From NCBI GenBank assembly GCA_905216175.1, contig CAJMSV010000001.1, forward strand, positions 15,094 through 79,093: 64,000 nucleotides of DNA, read 5' to 3'. Source of the stretch: an uncultured bacterium. GTDB taxonomy: Bacteria; Actinomycetota; Coriobacteriia; Coriobacteriales; Coriobacteriaceae. The notes under the pieces were generated by a model. The model was given only the letters and a program-made list of their open reading frames with translations. It was not told the origin of the DNA and made no database searches. Numbering within the stretch: the stretch's first letter is position 1; the number at the start of each line of letters is the position of its first letter. Positions 62,200-64,000 of this stretch are shown here, in pieces. A program made the position numbers and the translations under genes.

Positions 62200-64000
62200 T
62201 TACTCCTCGTCGTTGTCCTTGGCCTCTTCGGCGTCGTCGGTGTCCACGAGCTGGTTGAGCAGCTCGTCAAGAGAAGCCATGTCCTCGTTGATCGCGCCGT
62301 TGGCGGGAGCCTTCTTGTCGTCGATCGGGGCGCCCAGGAGCTCCTCGTCGGCGTCGGCGTGATGCGTCGGAGCGGAGGTACCCAGCAGGATATCGTCCGG
62401 ACCGTCAGGGCTAAAGACCATCTGCAGCAGCTGCGAGAGGTCTTCCTCGTCGGCAACGTCGTCGTTGTTCTCGAGGATGTAGAGCAGGTCGTGGGCCTCC
62501 AGGCCGTCACGGAGCTCCTCGATCGCCTTGGCACCGATACCATCGATGCGCAGCAGATCCTCCTCGGACTTGCCGACCAGGTCGCCGACCGTCTCGATGC
62601 CGACCTCGCTGAACTTGTTGGTCCAGCGCTGCGACACGCCCAGGTCGTCGAACAGGTACAGGCGAGCCTTCTCGGCGGAGATGGTATGGCCGTTGCGGGT
62701 GAACGAACCGTCAGCACCACCGAACTCGTCGTAGCCGGCCCAGTCGAGCTGCTGCGGGAGCTGCTCGTCCAAGTCCTTGAGCTCAACCGGAGCCCACTCG
62801 GGCAGCGACTTGGCGTTGGGCGAAGCCGGGCCGTCGATGTCGACATAGCCGTCGGCCGTGCGATACGTCAGCTTGGCGTTGGCGTACGGCTTGAGGCCGG
62901 TACCAGCCGGGATCTTCTTACCGACGATGACGTTGGACTTAAGGTCGAGCAGGTGGTCGACCTTGCCCTCGATGGCAGCCTCGGTAAGGACGCCGGCGGT
63001 ACGGATGAACGAAGCGCTCGACAGCCAGGAGTCGATGTTGGACGCGACCTTGAGCGTACCCAGGATGACGGGCTCGGCCACGGGAGCCTGACCGCCCAGA
63101 CGGGCAACGCGCTCGACCTCATCGGCGAACTCGTAGCGGTCGACGTACTGACCAAGCAGGTACTTGGAGTCGCCGGGGTTGGTGATCTGAACGCGACGCA
63201 GCATCTGACGTGCGAGCACCTCGATGTGCTTGTCGTTCAGGTCGACGCCCTGGCTGGTGTAGACGTCCTTGACGCTCTCGACAAAGGTGTGCATCGTCGA
63301 CTCGATGTCGGTCAGCTTGCGCAGGTTGCGGAAGTTGACGAAGCCCTTGGTGATCTGATCGCCGGCGCGAACCTCGCAGCCGTCCTCGATCTCGGGCATA
63401 AAGCGCACCGAAGCGGGGACGCGACGCTCGTCGAGGACACGGGTGTGATCCTCGGAGTCGGTGAGCGTCAGCACGTACTCGGACTTCTCGGGCTTAATCG
63501 AGAGGTGACCGGAGTACGGAGCCAGCTCGGCCTCGCGACCCAGGATCTTCTCGTTGACGTTGCCGACGATATCGAACATACGGCTGACCGTAGGCAGACC
63601 CTGCGTAATATCGTCGACGCCAGCGACGCCGCCGGAGTGAATGGTACGCATCGTAAGCTGCGTACCGGGCTCGCCGATGGACTGGGCGGCAATAATGCCG
63701 ACCGCGGTACCGATGGCGACCGGACGACGGGTGGAAAGATCCCAGCCGTAGCACTTCTGGCACACACCGTACTTGGAGCGGCAGGTGAGCAGCGCGCGGA
63801 GCTTGACCTTCTTGAGGCCCGCATCGACCATCTTCTGGATGTCGGCGACCTTCTCGATGTAGCCGTCCTGCTCAAAGAGCACGGTGCCATCGGGAGCCAC
63901 GACGTCCTCGATGAGGCAACGGCCGACGAGGTCGGTGTTGAGGTCGGTGGTGCCGGGGATGATGAGGTTGTAGGTGACGCCCTCGTGCGTGCCGCAGTCT
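62200..64000 (-). CDS. rpoC: DNA-directed RNA polymerase subunit beta' (C-terminal part; cut by window end)
   Basis: The frame is open to the last base of the window. It starts here in [11 protein letters not shown] and includes the second zinc-site cysteines ([15 protein letters not shown]) and the bridge/trigger-side block [21 protein letters not shown]. The C-terminal end carries a long acidic tail with a helix-hairpin-helix-like part ([20 protein letters not shown]) rare in this subunit, and ends in [12 protein letters not shown]. About 600 residues are inside the window; the rest lies beyond. Confidence 0.95.
   Translation of the reverse strand, partial: DCGTHEGVTYNLIIPGTTDLNTDLVGRCLIEDVVAPDGTVLFEQDGYIEKVADIQKMVDAGLKKVKLRALLTCRSKYGVCQKCYGWDLSTRRPVAIGTAVGIIAAQSIGEPGTQLTMRTIHSGGVAGVDDITQGLPTVSRMFDIVGNVNEKILGREAELAPYSGHLSIKPEKSEYVLTLTDSEDHTRVLDERRVPASVRFMPEIEDGCEVRAGDQITKGFVNFRNLRKLTDIESTMHTFVESVKDVYTSQGVDLNDKHIEVLARQMLRRVQITNPGDSKYLLGQYVDRYEFADEVERVARLGGQAPVAEPVILGTLKVASNIDSWLSSASFIRTAGVLTEAAIEGKVDHLLDLKSNVIVGKKIPAGTGLKPYANAKLTYRTADGYVDIDGPASPNAKSLPEWAPVELKDLDEQLPQQLDWAGYDEFGGADGSFTRNGHTISAEKARLYLFDDLGVSQRWTNKFSEVGIETVGDLVGKSEEDLLRIDGIGAKAIEELRDGLEAHDLLYILENNDDVADEEDLSQLLQMVFSPDGPDDILLGTSAPTHHADADEELLGAPIDDKKAPANGAINEDMASLDELLNQLVDTDDAEEAKDNDEE

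Overview
The window reads as a stretch of chromosome from a high-GC, Gram-positive gut anaerobe, most likely a Collinsella-like member of the Coriobacteriia. That assignment is inference. It rests on strongly GC-biased third codon positions, a selenium/molybdenum purine-degradation locus typical of gut anaerobes, an LAxTG-type sortase substrate, a FabK-type fatty-acid operon with an AccD-AccA fusion, and dense families of intergenic hairpin repeats. No tRNA, rRNA, CRISPR array, integrase or complete IS element was seen.

Layout. (1) 1-7.9 kb: yqeC (cut by the window start), then, on the minus strand, dpaL-ygeY-ygeW-mocA-hyuA, with a YheO/PAS-type regulator divergent from dpaL. (2) 8-19.9 kb: an accessory stretch. 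It holds a Pro/Ala-rich single-pass membrane protein, a small unknown protein, a sortase-anchored three-repeat surface protein, an unknown helical protein, a frameshifted DEDD exonuclease, a SIMPL protein, two copies of a toxin-like small-peptide module, the remnant of a DUF4143 ATPase, an intact DUF234 ATPase behind a 22-bp inverted repeat, and an AbiEi/DUF559-like gene flanked by two arrays of 62-nt hairpins. (3) 19.98-30.4 kb: the second half of the purine locus (uacT-ssnA-ygfK-ferredoxin-xdhD, minus strand) with a second YheO/PAS regulator divergent from uacT. (4) 30.4-36.6 kb: ridA, a U32 peptidase (RlhA-like), a RluA-family pseudouridine synthase, and a DeoR regulator with a Gfo/Idh/MocA oxidoreductase. 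(5) 36.9-42.7 kb: an S10-type ribosomal operon rplC-D-W-B-rpsS-rplV-rpsC-rplP-rpmC-rpsQ-rplN-rplX that ends at a terminator. (6) 43-46.2 kb: a phosphatase, a CDF metal exporter and an orphan PTS EIIC. (7) 46.3-56.4 kb: the complete FAS-II/acetyl-CoA carboxylase operon with birA divergent. (8) 56.5-60 kb: rpsL-rpsG-fusA-rpsJ. (9) 60.3-61.9 kb: an ECF sigma/anti-sigma pair. (10) 62.2 kb to the end: the 3' part of rpoC.

How it works together. The purine genes fit the anaerobic uric acid/xanthine route: uptake by a UacT-like permease, redox steps by XdhD, YgfK and a four-cluster ferredoxin, ring and side-chain hydrolysis by SsnA, HyuA and YgeY, carbamoyl transfer by YgeW, and ammonia release with pyruvate formation from 2,3-diaminopropionate by DpaL. 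YqeC and the MocA-like protein support the selenium/molybdenum cofactor.

Most notable. Three conserved genes (hyuA, xdhD and the normally essential rpsC) each carry a single in-frame stop with intact sequence on both sides. A family of short hairpins with a conserved GGGACAGG-like core and self-complementary but varying arms is dispersed across the window. Other structured elements are the 62-nt hairpin arrays, a triple hairpin with TCTCGATCTGTAACA arms, phased operator-like repeats, and structured gaps inside the ribosomal operon.
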